A DNA stretch of 64,000 nucleotides from Hyphomicrobium sp. (GTDB lineage Bacteria > Pseudomonadota > Alphaproteobacteria > Rhizobiales > Hyphomicrobiaceae), in contig JABFRT010000039.1 of NCBI GenBank assembly GCA_013141015.1, positions 1-64,000 on the forward strand, given 5' to 3'. The notes beneath the pieces are model-generated. The model saw nothing but the letters and a program-made list of their open reading frames with translations. It searched no databases and was not told the DNA's origin. How positions within the stretch are numbered: the first letter of the stretch is position 1; each line of letters starts with the position of its first letter. The position numbers and the translations under genes were made by a program. Of this stretch, positions 8,470 through 17,784 are shown piece by piece.

Positions 8470-9573
8470 TCAGCTGGCTAAGCGATTGACAAGCAGGCGG
8501 GCGCGGAACGCTTCGGTCAATGCCGGCAAGATACGCATCGCGTCCGCTACCACTCCAACGTGGGCGAAATCGAAAATCGGAGCGTTCTTGTCGGTATTAA
8601 TGGCGACGATGAGATCTGCTCCTTCGACACCAACGCGATGCTGAATGGCGCCCGAAATGCCAGCGGCGATATAAAGCTTCGGCCGTATTGTTTTGCCGGT
8701 TTGGCCAATTTGGCGATCTGTAGTCATCCAGCCCTTCTGTACGGCAGGGCGTGAACAGCCGTATTCGGCGCCGAGAACTTCAGCAAGCCGCTTGATCAAC
8801 TGGACATTCTCCGCTGATTGCAGACCGAGCCCGCCAGCGACCACGATGTCGGCATAGGCGAGGTTCAATTTTGCTGTCGATCGGTCTGGCAGAAATGACA
8901 AGATCTTTGTAACGACACTGTCCTCGGTGAGATCTGGCTTCACTTCGATCACCCGGCCACTTCGACTTACCAAACGTTCCGGCATCGACATCACGCGCGG
9001 CCGGATCGTCGCCATCTGCGGGCGAAAGTTAAGTGTGTAGATGGTGAATAATAACGATCCGCCGAACGTCGGCCGCGTCGCGGCAAGCGAGCCGTCCTGA
9101 TCGACCGCGAGTTCGGTGCAGTCCGCGGTCAATCCCGTCAGTAAGGTTGTCGCAACAGAGCCGGCGAGATCCCGCCCAAGCGTGGTCGCGCCTAGAAGCA
9201 GTATCTCCGGCTTATACGTGTTGACGAGATTGGTGAACACACGGGCATAAGGGTCATTGCGATAGTCTGCGAGAACCGGATCTTCGACGATGTACGTAAC
9301 ATCGGCGCCATATGCGAAGCACTCTGATGCCGCGGCCTTGGCAGCGCCTCCCGGCGGGCCCATCACCACGCCCGCCAGTTCAACGCCAAGTTTGTCAGCG
9401 AGCTTGCGGCCTTCCCCCATCAGTTCCCACGATACGGGGTGAACTTCGCCACGTTCCATTTCCACGAACACCCACACGTGCTTGTAGGCTTTAAAATGGT
9501 CGGACAATTCCTTCTTCATGCCCGCGCGGCCCCCAGCTGCGGGTGCGACTGGTTTTGGTGCGTCGGTCGTCAT
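8470..9573 (-). CDS. fixB: FixB, electron transfer flavoprotein alpha subunit
   Basis: 367 residues from the ATG at 9573, which has AGGAGG 6 bases upstream; an upstream open stretch to 9603 is not needed. The C-terminal ETF-alpha FAD domain is clear: [57 protein letters not shown] and [20 protein letters not shown]. It forms the bifurcating ETF with FixA, encoded 40 bases upstream. The frame is complete, unlike that of its partner fixA. Confidence 0.94.
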   Translation of the reverse strand: MTTDAPKPVAPAAGGRAGMKKELSDHFKAYKHVWVFVEMERGEVHPVSWELMGEGRKLADKLGVELAGVVMGPPGGAAKAAASECFAYGADVTYIVEDPVLADYRNDPYARVFTNLVNTYKPEILLLGATTLGRDLAGSVATTLLTGLTADCTELAVDQDGSLAATRPTFGGSLLFTIYTLNFRPQMATIRPRVMSMPERLVSRSGRVIEVKPDLTEDSVVTKILSFLPDRSTAKLNLAYADIVVAGGLGLQSAENVQLIKRLAEVLGAEYGCSRPAVQKGWMTTDRQIGQTGKTIRPKLYIAAGISGAIQHRVGVEGADLIVAINTDKNAPIFDFAHVGVVADAMRILPALTEAFRARLLVNRLAS

Positions 9574-9613
9574 AGCGTGCCTCCTGAACTTGACTGCGTA
9601 CATTCGCGCGGCG

Positions 9614-10469
9614 TCAGTAGCCAGCTGCGGCTTTTTGAAGTTCGTCTTCGAGCCCTGACAGCCGCGTGAAAATCGCGGCCATCAAGGCTTCCCCTGCCTC
9701 ATCGTTCCTCATGCTCGAAACGTCGACAATCTGGGCTTTATCCGCGCGCGCCGCCGGCGCAAACACGCGCTTTACGACAGTCGGCGAGCCTTTGAGACCG
9801 CACTTTGTAAGGTCTGCGATGCCAGCTTCCGCAGCAGACCACTTGGTCACTTCGGCGCGCGCGGCGCGGAACGCATCGGCCATCGAACCGCGCCTGATAT
9901 CATTGGTGCCTTCGAGCATAGTGATCAGGCATGGCAGCTTGGTTTTTTGGAACCTGGACGCCGCCTTCGGCCCGTCGCTCGACCGTGATTTCACCGTTTA
10001 CATGATCGACATTCGCGATTTTCGAAACGTAGGTCAGCTGGTTGAGATCGAGACGCTTGGCGATGCCTGGCCCCACCTGAGCCGTGTCACCGTCAATCGT
10101 CTGCTTGCCGGTGAAGACGATTTCAGGTTGCCCCCAGGTGGCTGCAATCTTGGCAATGGCCGATGACAGCGCAAACGAGGTTGCGAGCGTATCGGAGCCG
10201 GCAAAGAAGCGATCCGTCAACAGCACCGCGCGATCGGCTCCGAACGTCATCGCCTTGCGCAGACTGTCCTCGGCCATTGGCGGGCCCATTGTCAGCACGG
10301 TCACTTCGCCGCCGTGCTCGTCACGCAATTGCAGTGCCTGTACGAGTGCGAATAAGTCGTAGGGCTTGATAATCGTCGGCACGCCCTGCCGCATGATCGT
10401 GTTGGTGACGGGATGAACGCGGATCTGCGCCGAGTCCGGCACCTGCTTGTTGCAAACGACGATGTGCAT
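9614..10469 (-). pseudogene. fixA: FixA, ETF beta subunit, with a single-base frame break
   Basis: Start at 10469 (MHIVVCNKQVPDSAQIRV, GAGGAGA upstream). The first 170 or so residues are a normal ETF-beta: FTGKQTIDGDTAQVGPGIAKRL and ITVERRAEGGVQV. At the A6 run (plus-strand T6 at 9943-9948) the frame is lost and would stop at 9900. The remainder (KLPCLITMLEGTNDIRRGS to the stop at 9614) is intact one frame over. The total is 856 bases, 285 codons plus one, so one extra A explains it. This is a real mutation, a slippage site or a sequencing error; other fix genes are intact, which favours an error or recent event. Confidence 0.85.
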
Positions 10470-10507
10470 CCTATGTCTCCTCGGTTGCCCTCTCACTAAA
10501 GAGGATG

Positions 10508-10522
10508 GCAAGCCTCGTGCCA
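10508..10522 (-). promoter_or_regulatory. Sigma-54 (-24/-12) promoter of fixABCX
   Basis: On the minus strand the bases read TGGCAC-GAGGC-TTGC, an exact TGGCAC-N5-TTGC match, ending 38 bases before the fixA start codon. Sigma-54 promoters of this form drive nif and fix operons together with NifA. Confidence 0.85.
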
Positions 10523-10617
10523 ATTTCGGCGCAATTTTGAATGCTCATAGAATTCAGTTGGTTGCGATGTTTTCACAAATTACCTTGGTCGTGCGATACC
10601 CCACATCTCTGTCGCCT

Positions 10618-10633
10618 TGTCGGGTATCCGACA
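10618..10633. promoter_or_regulatory. NifA upstream activator site
   Basis: TGT-CGGGTATCCG-ACA matches the NifA consensus TGT-N10-ACA exactly, within a longer dyad (TTGTCGG-GTAT-CCGACAA). It lies about 95 bases upstream of the -24 element of the fixA promoter, within the usual range for NifA. Confidence 0.8.
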
Positions 10634-10679
10634 ATCGATGAAGTGCCTGGTGAGGCGCGATGCAACGCGCAAAGAAGCG

Positions 10680-10702
10680 CCGCCGGAGATAAACTCCAGC
10701 GG
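10680..10702 (-). terminator. Hairpin downstream of nifW
   Basis: On the minus strand CCGCTGGAG and CTCCGGCGG pair at eight of nine positions around a 5-base loop, 27 bases after the nifW stop. There is no strong T-run, so it may be a weak terminator or a processing hairpin between nifW and the fixA promoter. Confidence 0.35.
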
Positions 10703-10728
10703 ACAAGGCGTGACTGATGCAGGGCTTG

Positions 10729-11042
10729 CTATTCCCGTTCGGCGATAGGACCTGAAGTCTGGCCTTTGCGTCTCATGTCCACTCCTGAAGGTGGTTGCTG
10801 GAGCGGGCCAAAGTTCTCAAATTCCTGGTAGGCCGCTCGTTTTGACCGGCATGCGTTGATGGCGGACACGATTGGGAAGCCCACCCGCCATCTCCGGCCA
10901 GATGTTCTCCCATGCGTTTCAAGATGTGGAGGCGAGCGACGGACACTACGGCAGGATCGAATGGTAAGCCGAGGCCAACAAAAAAATCTTCAGCTGACGA
11001 GTATGCCTTGAGCTGGCCAAGGGCGTCCTTCTCATAAGCCAA
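10729..11042 (-). pseudogene. nifW: NifW, nitrogenase-stabilising protein, frame-broken
   Basis: The first part reads LKAYSSAEDFFVGLGLPFDP, then VVSVARLHILKRMGEHLA, the NifW N-terminal signature. Near 10870-10885 the NifW pattern moves to another frame (SAINACRSKRAAYQEFENFG), which runs to a stop at 10729; the unshifted frame stops at 10773. The span of 314 bases is one short of whole codons, so a single missing base fits. The listed start is a TTG; an ATG a few bases downstream is out of frame, as if a G were missing after it. NifW protects nitrogenase from oxygen damage. The nifW-fixABCX order is typical of rhizobial nitrogen fixers. Confidence 0.78.
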
Positions 11043-11045
11043 TGG

Positions 11046-12672
11046 AATGCCGCCTCGTCCACTGCCGACGAATGATCTTCGATAACTCCTGGTTCTCGCG
11101 CCATTACGGGGTCAAACACAGTTCCAGGTTTCGCCGGCGCCGTATTGGCGAGCGCATAGAAGCTGTATCCAGGGGCCGTTCTGGCGGTTCGGATGAACCG
11201 CGCTTTTCGCTCGGTCAGTTGCCCGTTCAGGGGCTGACCACTCAAATGCGCGCCGACCACGGCAACTTCAATTTGCTTTGCGGTGGTGGCCCGCACATCG
11301 ACCGGGGCGTTGACGAGGGCGAATGGCGTTGCTCAAGGCTCACCTCGCCAAGCTGCCGGTGCAATTGATCGCCCATCAGAGCCAAATCGCCGTCGCCGCC
11401 CGCTGGCGCCATCAGCGTCACACCAAAAGGCAGCCCGTCCGGCCGGAAACCCGCCGGAACAGCCAGCGCAGCTAGATCCATCAGATTGACGAAGTTGGTG
11501 TACAGCCCAAGATTTGCATTGAGGCGCACAGGATCTGCTAGAACCTCGGCAATTTTATAGGTTGTCGGTGCCGTCGGCAGCAGCAGCATGTCCATCTTCT
11601 GCCATTCGCGTCCGGCCTGCCGCGCCAGTTCAGCGAGCCGGTAGAACCCTTCGAAGGCATCGACGGCACTGATGTTTTGTGCGGCGAGAATGATATTGCC
11701 CACCGTCTCATGCATCGCGTCCGGGTGGTTGTGTGCGAAAAGTTTGATTGCTGCCAGGCGCTCGGCCACCCAAGGGCCTTGATAGAGAAGCTGCGCGGTC
11801 TGTTGAAACGCTGAGAAATCGATGTTTACGATTTCCGCGCCAAGTGCCCGGGCACGTCCGACGGCCTTCTCATAAAGCGCGGCGGCCGCCTGATCGCCAA
11901 AAAATTCAAGCGGCGCCCTTGGAACACCAATTCTGGTTGCACCGTTGCGTGCACGCCCGGAATCGAGCGCCTCTGTGCGGCGGGCATAAGCGTCGTCATC
12001 ATCAAAGTGAGACGCGGCGGCAAATACGCGCCGAGCATCCGAAACGGTTAGCGCAAAAATCGACACGGTATCTTGTGTCCGGCACGCTGGCACAACGCCG
12101 CGCGTGCTGATCAACCCCTTACTTGGTTTCAAGCCGACGATGTTGTTGAAAGCCGCTGGCACCCGGCCAGATCCAGCGGTATCCGTACCAAGGGCGAACG
12201 ACACCAGCCCGCTCGCCACGGCAACTGCTGACCCTGAACTCGAACCGCCACTGATATAGTCTCTATTGAATACGCTTGACGGCGCGCCGTAAGGCGAGCG
12301 CGTGCCGACAAGGCCGGTTGCAAACTGATCGAGGTTCGTCTTGCCGATGACGATGGCGCCTTCGGCTTCAAGCCGCTCGACAACAAACGCTGAGCGCGCA
12401 GGGTAATTCAAAAAGGCCGGACACGCGCACGTCGTCGCAAGACCTGCAACGTCGATATTATCTTTAACGGCAAATGGAATACCATAGAGTGCCCCCCTTG
12501 GTGCATTTACGGCACAGGCCAAGGCCTGCTCACGGGATCGCTTCGAAATCCACACCGCTTGCTCGCCTTGCGCTTCGATGCGGTCATAGACCTCGTTGAT
12601 AACGTCTCGTGGCGCAAACGATCCTCCACTGTACCCGGCCGTCAATGTGGCGATGTCCAAGGAAATTGTCAT
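11046..12672 (-). pseudogene. atzF: Allophanate hydrolase, frameshifted and C-terminally truncated
   Basis: Start at 12672, overlapping the carboxylase stop by 4 bases. The amidase domain is clear: AVKDNIDVAGLATTCACPAF with the catalytic Lys, and SGGSSSGSAVAVASGLVSFA with the Ser-cisSer region. Near 11325-11335 the match moves to a second frame (VAVVGAHLSGQPLNGQLTER, then ARFIRTARTAPGYSFYAL). That frame loses similarity near 11050, where nifW begins, so most of the roughly 80-residue C-terminal domain, which decarboxylates the intermediate, is missing. It would convert allophanate to ammonia and CO2 as the last step of guanidine or urea use. As read it is probably non-functional. Confidence 0.85.
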
Positions 12673-15600
12673 AGCACGGCCTCACTAGCATGGGCCTTCA
12701 TCACAATCAGCGTTTGACCGAGAGCGACTGGTTTGCCTTCACCGCAGCGGATTTCCAAGACAATGCCATCGGACGGCGCGACAATCGACATTTCCATTTT
12801 CATCGACTCGACGACGACGACAACATCGCCAGCCGATATGTGCGCGCCTTCCTCAACCGTGATTTTCCATACACACCCGGGTACGGTACTTTCAATGGCG
12901 TGTGCGCCAAGCGGTATGGATTGATCATCCGTATCAACATCGCTGGAGGCCACGGCCGACGCCGATCGGTCCGATTCCTTCCAGCGCCCGCGCTCAGCAT
13001 CAAAGGCCGCCTGCTGGCGGAACTTTGCATCGCTGATCGCTGCCGCATTTGCCGCCAGGAAAGCGCGATAGTCTTTCATTGAGAAGGTTGTTTTCTCGAT
13101 GCGAATGGCAGATGTGCCATCGATCACACCATCGCGGATGCGGCTTAGATCGCTATTCGAGACGGAATAGAACTTCACCTGGTCGAAAAAGCGCAACAGC
13201 CATGGCTTACCGCCAGTGAATGCCGGCGTCCGGCGATAGGTGTTCCAGACTTGGCTGGTTCTGCCAAACAACTGATATCCGCCCGGTCCTTCCATGCCGT
13301 AGATGCACATATATGCGCCGCCAATGCCGACCACATTGTCCGGCGTCCAGGTCCGGGCCGGATTGTATTTGGTGGTGACAAGCCGGTGGCGTGGATCGAC
13401 CGGCGTTGCGACCGGCGCGCCGAGGTAGACATCGCCCAGCCCGAGAACCAGATAGCTTGCGTCGAACACGACGCGAAAAACATCGTCGATGCTATCCAGT
13501 CCATTGATGCGCCGGATGAACTCGATGTTCGACGGACACCACGGCGCATCGGCGCGAACCGATTGCATATATTTGTCGATCGTCAGCTGAACCGCCGCGT
13601 CATTCCAGGACAACGGCATATGAACGAGGCGGGACGGCACTTCAATATCGCCGGTATCGCCGATGGCGTCTTCGATGGCCGAGAGTTCAGCAAGCAGAGA
13701 CTCGAGGGACAGAATGCGGCTGTCGTAGTGAATTTGCAGCGAGCGGATGCCCGGTGTTACATCGATAACGCCACTGAGGGCGCGCGCCTCAAGACGCGTC
13801 ATCAGAACATGAATGCGGAAGCGCAATTCCAAATCGAGGACGATTGGTCCGTATTCGACGAGCAGATATTTATCACCCGCGCGCCGGCAGATGATGCGTG
13901 GCCGCTGTGCGGTCGCCTCGCGCATCGCGACGATGCAGTCCATCGAGCCCGCCGTCGCCTGAACCGGACCGGGTCTAATCGTTTGCGGTTGCAGCGTCGC
14001 AATTTCGGCATCCTGCATTGCTTCCAGCGCTGCCGCCTGTTCGGCGGACAATTGTTTGAAGCGGACTTTGTTTCCAGGCTTCAACTGGCCGATTTTCCAA
14101 AGCTCAGCATGCACAATCGTTGCCGGGCATACAAACCCGCCCAGCGATGGTCCGTCCGGCCCGAGGATCACCGGCATGTCACCTGTGAAGTCGATTGCGC
14201 CGATGGCATAGGCATTGTCGTGAATGTTGCTGGGGTGCAGTCCGGCTTCACCTCCATCAGGCCGCGCCCATTCCGGCTTCGGTCCGATCAGACGAATGCC
14301 GGTGCGGTTTGAATTGTAGTGCACTTCCCAGGTGGCATCAAAGAATGCTGAAATATCGGCGGCCGTGAAGAACTCCGGCGCACCGTGCGGACCGTAAAGT
14401 ACACCGATTTCCCAAGTCCCGGACAATTGCGGCTTAACACTTGGCGGCAGCTCTGCGGTCTTAGATAAAACATTGAGCGGCGGCGCAAGCCGCAGAACAT
14501 CACCGGTCCGCAGTATCCGGCCGCCGTGACCTCCGAACTGTCCGAGCGTAAACGTCGACTTGCTGCCAAGATAATCCGGCACATCGATCCCACCTTGCAA
14601 CGCAAGATAGGTTCGCAACCCCGGCCCCCGAATGGCTCCACATTTCAGACTTTGACCTTTACGGACGTCAAAAGGCCTGCCATTGGCGACGGGTTCTCCG
14701 TCGAGTGCCGCCTCCATATCAGCGCCCACAAGACAGCCGACCGTGCTGCAATTGAATTTGATGTGTGGACCCGACAGCGTCATCTCCAGCGCTGCCGTAC
14801 CTTGGCTATTGTCTACAGCACGATTGGCAAGACGAAACGACAGATGATCCATCGGTCCTGACGGTGGCACACCGACATTCCAATATCCGGTGCGTCCAGG
14901 ATAATCCTGTACCGTCGTCAGCGTGCCCGGCGCCAAGATCTCCAATGTCTCCGGGGCATACGCGAAGGTTGCAAGCGTCGCGGTCGTCATTTGACCGGCG
15001 GTGAAAACCGTCGCGCGCGCAAGTTCGGTCAAGTATCCAAGATTGGTTTCGATGCCGGCCAGCTGCGTGGCGTGCAAGGCGGCGTTCATTTTCGACAGCG
15101 CTTCCGTGCGGTCTTTGCCGCTGACAATAATCTTGGCAATCATCGGATCGTAATAGGACGAGACGTCCGTGCCACTCTCAACCCAGGTCTCGACGCGGGC
15201 ATCTGCGGGCCATGCAACGTGCGTCAGTTGACCGGCACTCGGACGAAAACTGCGCGCCGGATCTTCGGCATAGACGCGCACCTGGATCGATGCCCCGCAT
15301 GGCTGCGGGATAGCATCGGGTAACGGTTCACCCGCGGCCTGCCGGACCATCCACTCGACCAGATCAACACCAGTAACTTCTTCGGTGACGCCGTGCTCGA
15401 CTTGCAGACGCGTGTTGACCTCAAGGAAATAGAATTCACCTGTATCGGTGTCGAATAGATATTCGACGGTTCCGGCGTTGGCATAGTTGACGACTTCGCC
15501 GAGGCGGACAGCGGTATCGAGTAGCTTCTTGCGTGTTGTATCATTCAACCCAGGAGCCGGGGTCTCCTCAATCACCTTTTGATTGCGCCGCTGCGCTGAA

Positions 15601-16283
15601 CAATCACGCTCGCCAAGTGCGACGACGCGGCCTTTCCCATCACCGAAGATTTGCACCTCGATGTGCCGGCCCCGGGCGACGAACTTTTCAACGAACACGC
15701 CGTTGTCCGCGAAATTGTTGGAGGCCAGTCTTTGAACGCGCTCGAACGTTGCCGGCAGATCGGCTTCCGTCTCTACAAGCTGCAAGCCGATTCCGCCGCC
15801 GCCGGCCGTGCTTTTGAGCATCACCGGATAGCCGATGCGCCGGGCTTCTCGCGCGGCGTCATGCGCCGTTGCAACAAGCCCAGACCCCGGCGCCAGCGGC
15901 ACGCCAGCTTTCGCCGCCAGTTCGCGCGCCGTATGCTTCAAGGCAAACGCCCGCACATGCGCTGGTTCAGGCCCTATGAAGGTTATACCGGCCGCGGCGC
16001 AGGCTTCGGCGAACGTGGTGTTTTCCGACAGAAAGCCGTACCCGGGATGGATCGCCTCGGCGCCTGTCGCTTTGGCCGCGGCCAATACGGCTGCAACATC
16101 GAGGTACGATTGTGCTGCAGGTGCAGGCCCGATGCGCACGGCTTCAGTTGCCATGCGTACATGCCGCGAGTGGCGGTCTGCATCGGAGTATATCGCGACG
16201 CTTTTGATGCCCATGCGGTCGAGCGTGCGGATAATGCGGCAAGCGATAGCGCCACGATTGGCGATCAGAACTTTCGAAAACAT
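12669..16283 (-). CDS. Biotin-dependent guanidine (urea-type) carboxylase
   Basis: 1204 residues. The biotin carboxylase domain is at about 1-450 (ATP-grasp; MLKSTAGGGGIGLQ, HIEVQIFGDGKGRVVALGER, FYFLEVNTRLQVEHGVTE). The carboxyltransferase-type AHS2/KipA and AHS1/KipI modules span about 455-1060 (LGPDGPSLGGFVCPATIVH; NVVGIGGAYMCIYGMEGPGG). A C-terminal biotinyl domain carries VVESMKMEMS with the biotin lysine. The family was named urea carboxylase, but copies in operons with a guanidine-I riboswitch and CgdAB act on guanidine, giving carboxyguanidine. That context is present here, so guanidine is the likelier substrate. The gene is intact. Confidence 0.92.
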   Translation of the reverse strand: MFSKVLIANRGAIACRIIRTLDRMGIKSVAIYSDADRHSRHVRMATEAVRIGPAPAAQSYLDVAAVLAAAKATGAEAIHPGYGFLSENTTFAEACAAAGITFIGPEPAHVRAFALKHTARELAAKAGVPLAPGSGLVATAHDAAREARRIGYPVMLKSTAGGGGIGLQLVETEADLPATFERVQRLASNNFADNGVFVEKFVARGRHIEVQIFGDGKGRVVALGERDCSAQRRNQKVIEETPAPGLNDTTRKKLLDTAVRLGEVVNYANAGTVEYLFDTDTGEFYFLEVNTRLQVEHGVTEEVTGVDLVEWMVRQAAGEPLPDAIPQPCGASIQVRVYAEDPARSFRPSAGQLTHVAWPADARVETWVESGTDVSSYYDPMIAKIIVSGKDRTEALSKMNAALHATQLAGIETNLGYLTELARATVFTAGQMTTATLATFAYAPETLEILAPGTLTTVQDYPGRTGYWNVGVPPSGPMDHLSFRLANRAVDNSQGTAALEMTLSGPHIKFNCSTVGCLVGADMEAALDGEPVANGRPFDVRKGQSLKCGAIRGPGLRTYLALQGGIDVPDYLGSKSTFTLGQFGGHGGRILRTGDVLRLAPPLNVLSKTAELPPSVKPQLSGTWEIGVLYGPHGAPEFFTAADISAFFDATWEVHYNSNRTGIRLIGPKPEWARPDGGEAGLHPSNIHDNAYAIGAIDFTGDMPVILGPDGPSLGGFVCPATIVHAELWKIGQLKPGNKVRFKQLSAEQAAALEAMQDAEIATLQPQTIRPGPVQATAGSMDCIVAMREATAQRPRIICRRAGDKYLLVEYGPIVLDLELRFRIHVLMTRLEARALSGVIDVTPGIRSLQIHYDSRILSLESLLAELSAIEDAIGDTGDIEVPSRLVHMPLSWNDAAVQLTIDKYMQSVRADAPWCPSNIEFIRRINGLDSIDDVFRVVFDASYLVLGLGDVYLGAPVATPVDPRHRLVTTKYNPARTWTPDNVVGIGGAYMCIYGMEGPGGYQLFGRTSQVWNTYRRTPAFTGGKPWLLRFFDQVKFYSVSNSDLSRIRDGVIDGTSAIRIEKTTFSMKDYRAFLAANAAAISDAKFRQQAAFDAERGRWKESDRSASAVASSDVDTDDQSIPLGAHAIESTVPGCVWKITVEEGAHISAGDVVVVVESMKMEMSIVAPSDGIVLEIRCGEGKPVALGQTLIVMKAHASEAVL

Positions 16284-16288
16284 TTGGC

Positions 16289-16936
16289 TTAAGCTCCCTC
16301 GCCCCAGATCAACACCTCGACCGGCGTCGGGTTATAGGCGTTGCATGGATTGTTCAGCTGCGGGCAGTTGGAGATAAGAACGATGACGTTCATCCCGGCG
16401 CGCAATTCCACATATTTGCCCGGCCCCGACATGCCATCGGCGAATGTCAATTTCCCGTCCGGTGTGACCGGCACGTTCATGAAGAAATTGATGTTGTGGG
16501 CGATGTCGCGCTTCGTCAGGCCAAACTGTTCGTTCTCGGCGACCGCGAGGAGAAAGCTGTCGCGGCACGCATGCATACATTTCTTCTCAAGCGCATAGCG
16601 GACCGTATTGCTTTCCGTCGCACAGGCGCCGCCAAGAGTGTCATGTCGCCCGACAGTGTCAGCTATCACTGTCAGCATGTGCCGGCAGCGGTCTGACAGA
16701 ATGCGCGTGCCAGCCCCGATATAGACATTGCCTTGCTCGCGGATCGTATCGCACGCGGAATAGCGTTCATGCGGATCGTCCGCATTGTAGAACAGCGTAT
16801 CGGCAGCCTGATTGCCTTCAAGGTCGACGATACGCAGCGCTTGTCCGCGCTTGACGACATGCATCCAGTAGTCACCAGCACCGATCGTCTGGCGATACGC
16901 CGCGTCTGCGGCCTGAAGTGTGCTCTCCTTGATCAT
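16289..16936 (-). CDS. DUF1989 protein, carboxyguanidine deiminase subunit (CgdA/CgdB type)
   Basis: 215 residues from the ATG at 16936, with TGAGGA upstream; the frame is open further to 17023. DUF1989 motifs: [20 protein letters not shown], then [39 protein letters not shown] and [20 protein letters not shown]. Formerly called urea carboxylase-associated protein; the heteromeric pair hydrolyses carboxyguanidine to allophanate and ammonia. It is encoded 5 bases before the carboxylase and just after its paralogue. Which of the two is CgdA I cannot decide from sequence alone. Confidence 0.88.
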   Translation of the reverse strand: MIKESTLQAADAAYRQTIGAGDYWMHVVKRGQALRIVDLEGNQAADTLFYNADDPHERYSACDTIREQGNVYIGAGTRILSDRCRHMLTVIADTVGRHDTLGGACATESNTVRYALEKKCMHACRDSFLLAVAENEQFGLTKRDIAHNINFFMNVPVTPDGKLTFADGMSGPGKYVELRAGMNVIVLISNCPQLNNPCNAYNPTPVEVLIWGEGA

Positions 16937-16947
16937 CGCACTCATCC

Positions 16948-17670
16948 TCAGCCGCAACCGCATGCGTGATACAGTCTGGTGTTTTCGAATCCCCGGCCGT
17001 TCTCGGCCGCCGACAGCCGGCACGCATCGCCAGGCGACGCAGCCGTGCCTTGGAAAATTTCAAAACGCACCGGTTTGCGGGGATAGTGCGCTGACGGGTT
17101 GAGCGGATGCGGACAAGTGTGCATCAGCACCAGCGTGTCCATCTCGAAGCGAAGCTCAACCTTTGCGCCTGCGCGTGCGGCGGACGCGTCATAGGCAAGC
17201 GCTCCGCCTTCCGCAACAGTAACTTTGCTGAACCAATTGACGTTGGCCGCCAGATCACGGCGGCTCATGGCGTACTTCGCGGCCTCAACGAGAAAGCTGT
17301 CGTGGCCATTTTGCTGCCAATCGTTGCTGTGGGTCTGATAGGATGTAGCGCCCCATTTTTCTGCGACGCGCGCCTTGGTGGCATTGCCGCAAACCGTATC
17401 GTGCCACCCAAACGTGTCGGACGTGATTGAGCAAAATATCCGGCCCATATCCGAGTAAAGGCAGTGCCCGGCGGTCAGCTTGAACGTATGCTGGCACTTC
17501 AACGTATCGGGCGCATTGTAACGCTCGGCAAGATTCAATGGATTATAGAACAGCATGCCCGCGTTGGCGCCACCGTCGATATCGGTCAAGCGCAGAACCG
17601 CGTTCCGCCGCATGACGAAGGACCAGTGCTTACCCGGCAGCAATGTGTCCGCGTACGAATCCGTTTCCAT
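16948..17670 (-). CDS. DUF1989 protein, second carboxyguanidine deiminase subunit
   Basis: 240 residues from the ATG at 17670 behind GGGAGGT. It is a paralogue of the next gene: [20 protein letters not shown], then [21 protein letters not shown] and [19 protein letters not shown]. Cysteine and histidine residues in the [11 protein letters not shown] block are well placed for metal binding or catalysis. It should act with the neighbouring DUF1989 protein to deiminate carboxyguanidine. Its C-terminus (YHACGCG) ends in an unusual cysteine pair. It lies 114 bases after the ABC ATPase gene. Confidence 0.88.
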   Translation of the reverse strand: METDSYADTLLPGKHWSFVMRRNAVLRLTDIDGGANAGMLFYNPLNLAERYNAPDTLKCQHTFKLTAGHCLYSDMGRIFCSITSDTFGWHDTVCGNATKARVAEKWGATSYQTHSNDWQQNGHDSFLVEAAKYAMSRRDLAANVNWFSKVTVAEGGALAYDASAARAGAKVELRFEMDTLVLMHTCPHPLNPSAHYPRKPVRFEIFQGTAASPGDACRLSAAENGRGFENTRLYHACGCG

Positions 17671-17784
17671 CCTATGACCTCCCTTGCCGGACACGCACGA
17701 CGGCGCGCGCCCAAAAGTTCCGGGCCGTCCCGGGTTTGAGGAAATCCGTCTGGGCCGTCCCAGACGGAATTGAAATAGCGCATC

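Noticed and set aside
9943-9954. Programmed -1 ribosomal frameshift in fixA (A-AAA-AAC heptamer)
   Set aside because: The heptamer is in the right phase for -1, but joining the two halves needs a +1 shift; -1 would enter the third, unconserved frame.
13251-14312. 353-codon plus-strand frame inside the carboxylase gene
   Set aside because: It is the antisense shadow of a conserved protein; high-GC codon bias keeps such frames open.
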